Made by a program: the position numbers and the translations under genes
Part shown: in pieces, positions 63,835 to 64,000 of the stretch
How the letters are laid out: the number at the start of each line of letters is the position of its first letter
Numbering within the stretch: position 1 is the stretch's first letter
The notes under the pieces: generated by a model
The model's database searches: none
Told to the model about the DNA's origin: nothing
Seen by the model: the letters and a program-made list of their open reading frames with translations, nothing else
From: Acinetobacter sp. ANC 3929
GTDB lineage: Bacteria; Pseudomonadota; Gammaproteobacteria; Pseudomonadales; Moraxellaceae
NCBI RefSeq assembly: GCF_000369405.1
Contig: NZ_KB849994.1
Location: 307,942 to 371,941 of the forward strand
DNA: 64,000 nucleotides
Reading direction: 5' to 3'

Positions 63835-64000
63835 ATGTTTATTATTATCAGTATTACTTATAAACGACATGGTATCGAAATGGTTTTCAAAGAAATAGCT
63901 GAAATTGAACGTAGAAAAATTGTAGATAAGCAATGGGATTTAATTAGGAATGATAAGGGTCTTTCATTAGAGTTTGCAATCAATGATTTTATTAATGAAA
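63835..64000 (+). CDS. Hypothetical protein of the integrated element (partial)
   Basis: The last 166 bases are an open frame from ATG 63835 to the window edge (55 codons). The sequence (VFKEIAEIERRKIVDKQWD, then ISLEFAINDFINE-like text) is charged and helical and matches nothing I know. An alternative start is ATG 63880. It begins about 105 bases after the tRNA-Gly fragment, so it would be the first gene of the element; no integrase is visible yet. Confidence 0.4.
   Translation, partial: MFIIISITYKRHGIEMVFKEIAEIERRKIVDKQWDLIRNDKGLSLEFAINDFINE

Overview
This window is chromosomal DNA from an Acinetobacter-type gammaproteobacterium. It is AT-rich, with intrinsic terminators of the AAAAAAGCC...GGCTTTTTT kind at most convergent gene ends. 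Marker loci fit the genus: the rubA-rubB-estB-oxyR operon known from A. baylyi ADP1, a Pseudomonas-type long isocitrate lyase, an obgE-proB pair, a rpsB-tsf pair and a separated trpG/trpD. The species cannot be fixed from the sequence alone. Nearly everything is core metabolism; clearly accessory DNA starts only in the last ~270 bases.

Layout. 1-8.5 kb: the start of trpD (left edge) and monocistronic trpG lie about 7.6 kb apart, with a TonB-dependent receptor, a periplasmic M1 aminopeptidase and the cystine symporter TcyP between them. 8.5-12.3 kb: glnA behind a sigma-54 promoter with NtrC-like sites, then a structured leader with a tiny ORF in front of ubiC-ubiA. 12.4-19.7 kb: a lipoprotein hydrolase, small membrane and secreted proteins, two identical tRNA-Asn genes, a thioesterase, a GFA-family protein, a class I aminotransferase and a macro-like protein. 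20-32.7 kb: uvrB, lipocalin, rarD, a long-form gap, two overlapping genes for strand-repeat membrane proteins, obgE-proB, a HAD hydrolase, a DUF1615 lipoprotein and dusB. 32.7-36.2 kb: oxyR-estB-rubB-rubA (minus strand). 36.4-45.8 kb: SRPBCC protein, lysS, DUF2059, Wzi, cysD-cysN and small unknown genes. 45.8-54.8 kb: CNNM/CorC transporter, a LysR regulator divergent from aceA, Fe-SOD and Mn-SOD next to each other, a Nif3-like protein and a DegS-like protease. 55-58.3 kb: an MFS carrier with a tiny membrane-peptide gene, a broken porin, and the nitrate transporter narK. 58.6-63.6 kb: OmpW, map, rpsB-tsf, an NlpE-like lipoprotein and zinc-independent L36.

Regulation visible in the DNA is unusually coherent. 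Two sigma-54 promoters with exact GG-N10-GC spacing precede glnA and narK. The narK transcript would begin directly with two hairpins whose hexaloops carry A1 and G4, the signature bound by ANTAR antiterminators (NasR/NasT), so nitrate uptake appears to be controlled by both nitrogen status and nitrate. Mn-SOD has a 16/19 Fur box, while the adjacent Fe-SOD has none that I can see. The type-B L36 gene has a near-perfect Zur box. A long hairpin precedes rpsB.

The best candidates for something undescribed are: the 26-codon ORF plus nested hairpin leader before ubiC; a perfect 12-bp inverted repeat that would hide the lipocalin ribosome site in uvrB read-through RNA; the pair of repetitive single-pass envelope proteins before obgE; a 32-codon ORF overlapping cysD; and an orphan 3' half of tRNA-Gly at 63681-63729, which marks the left end of an integrated element running off the window.
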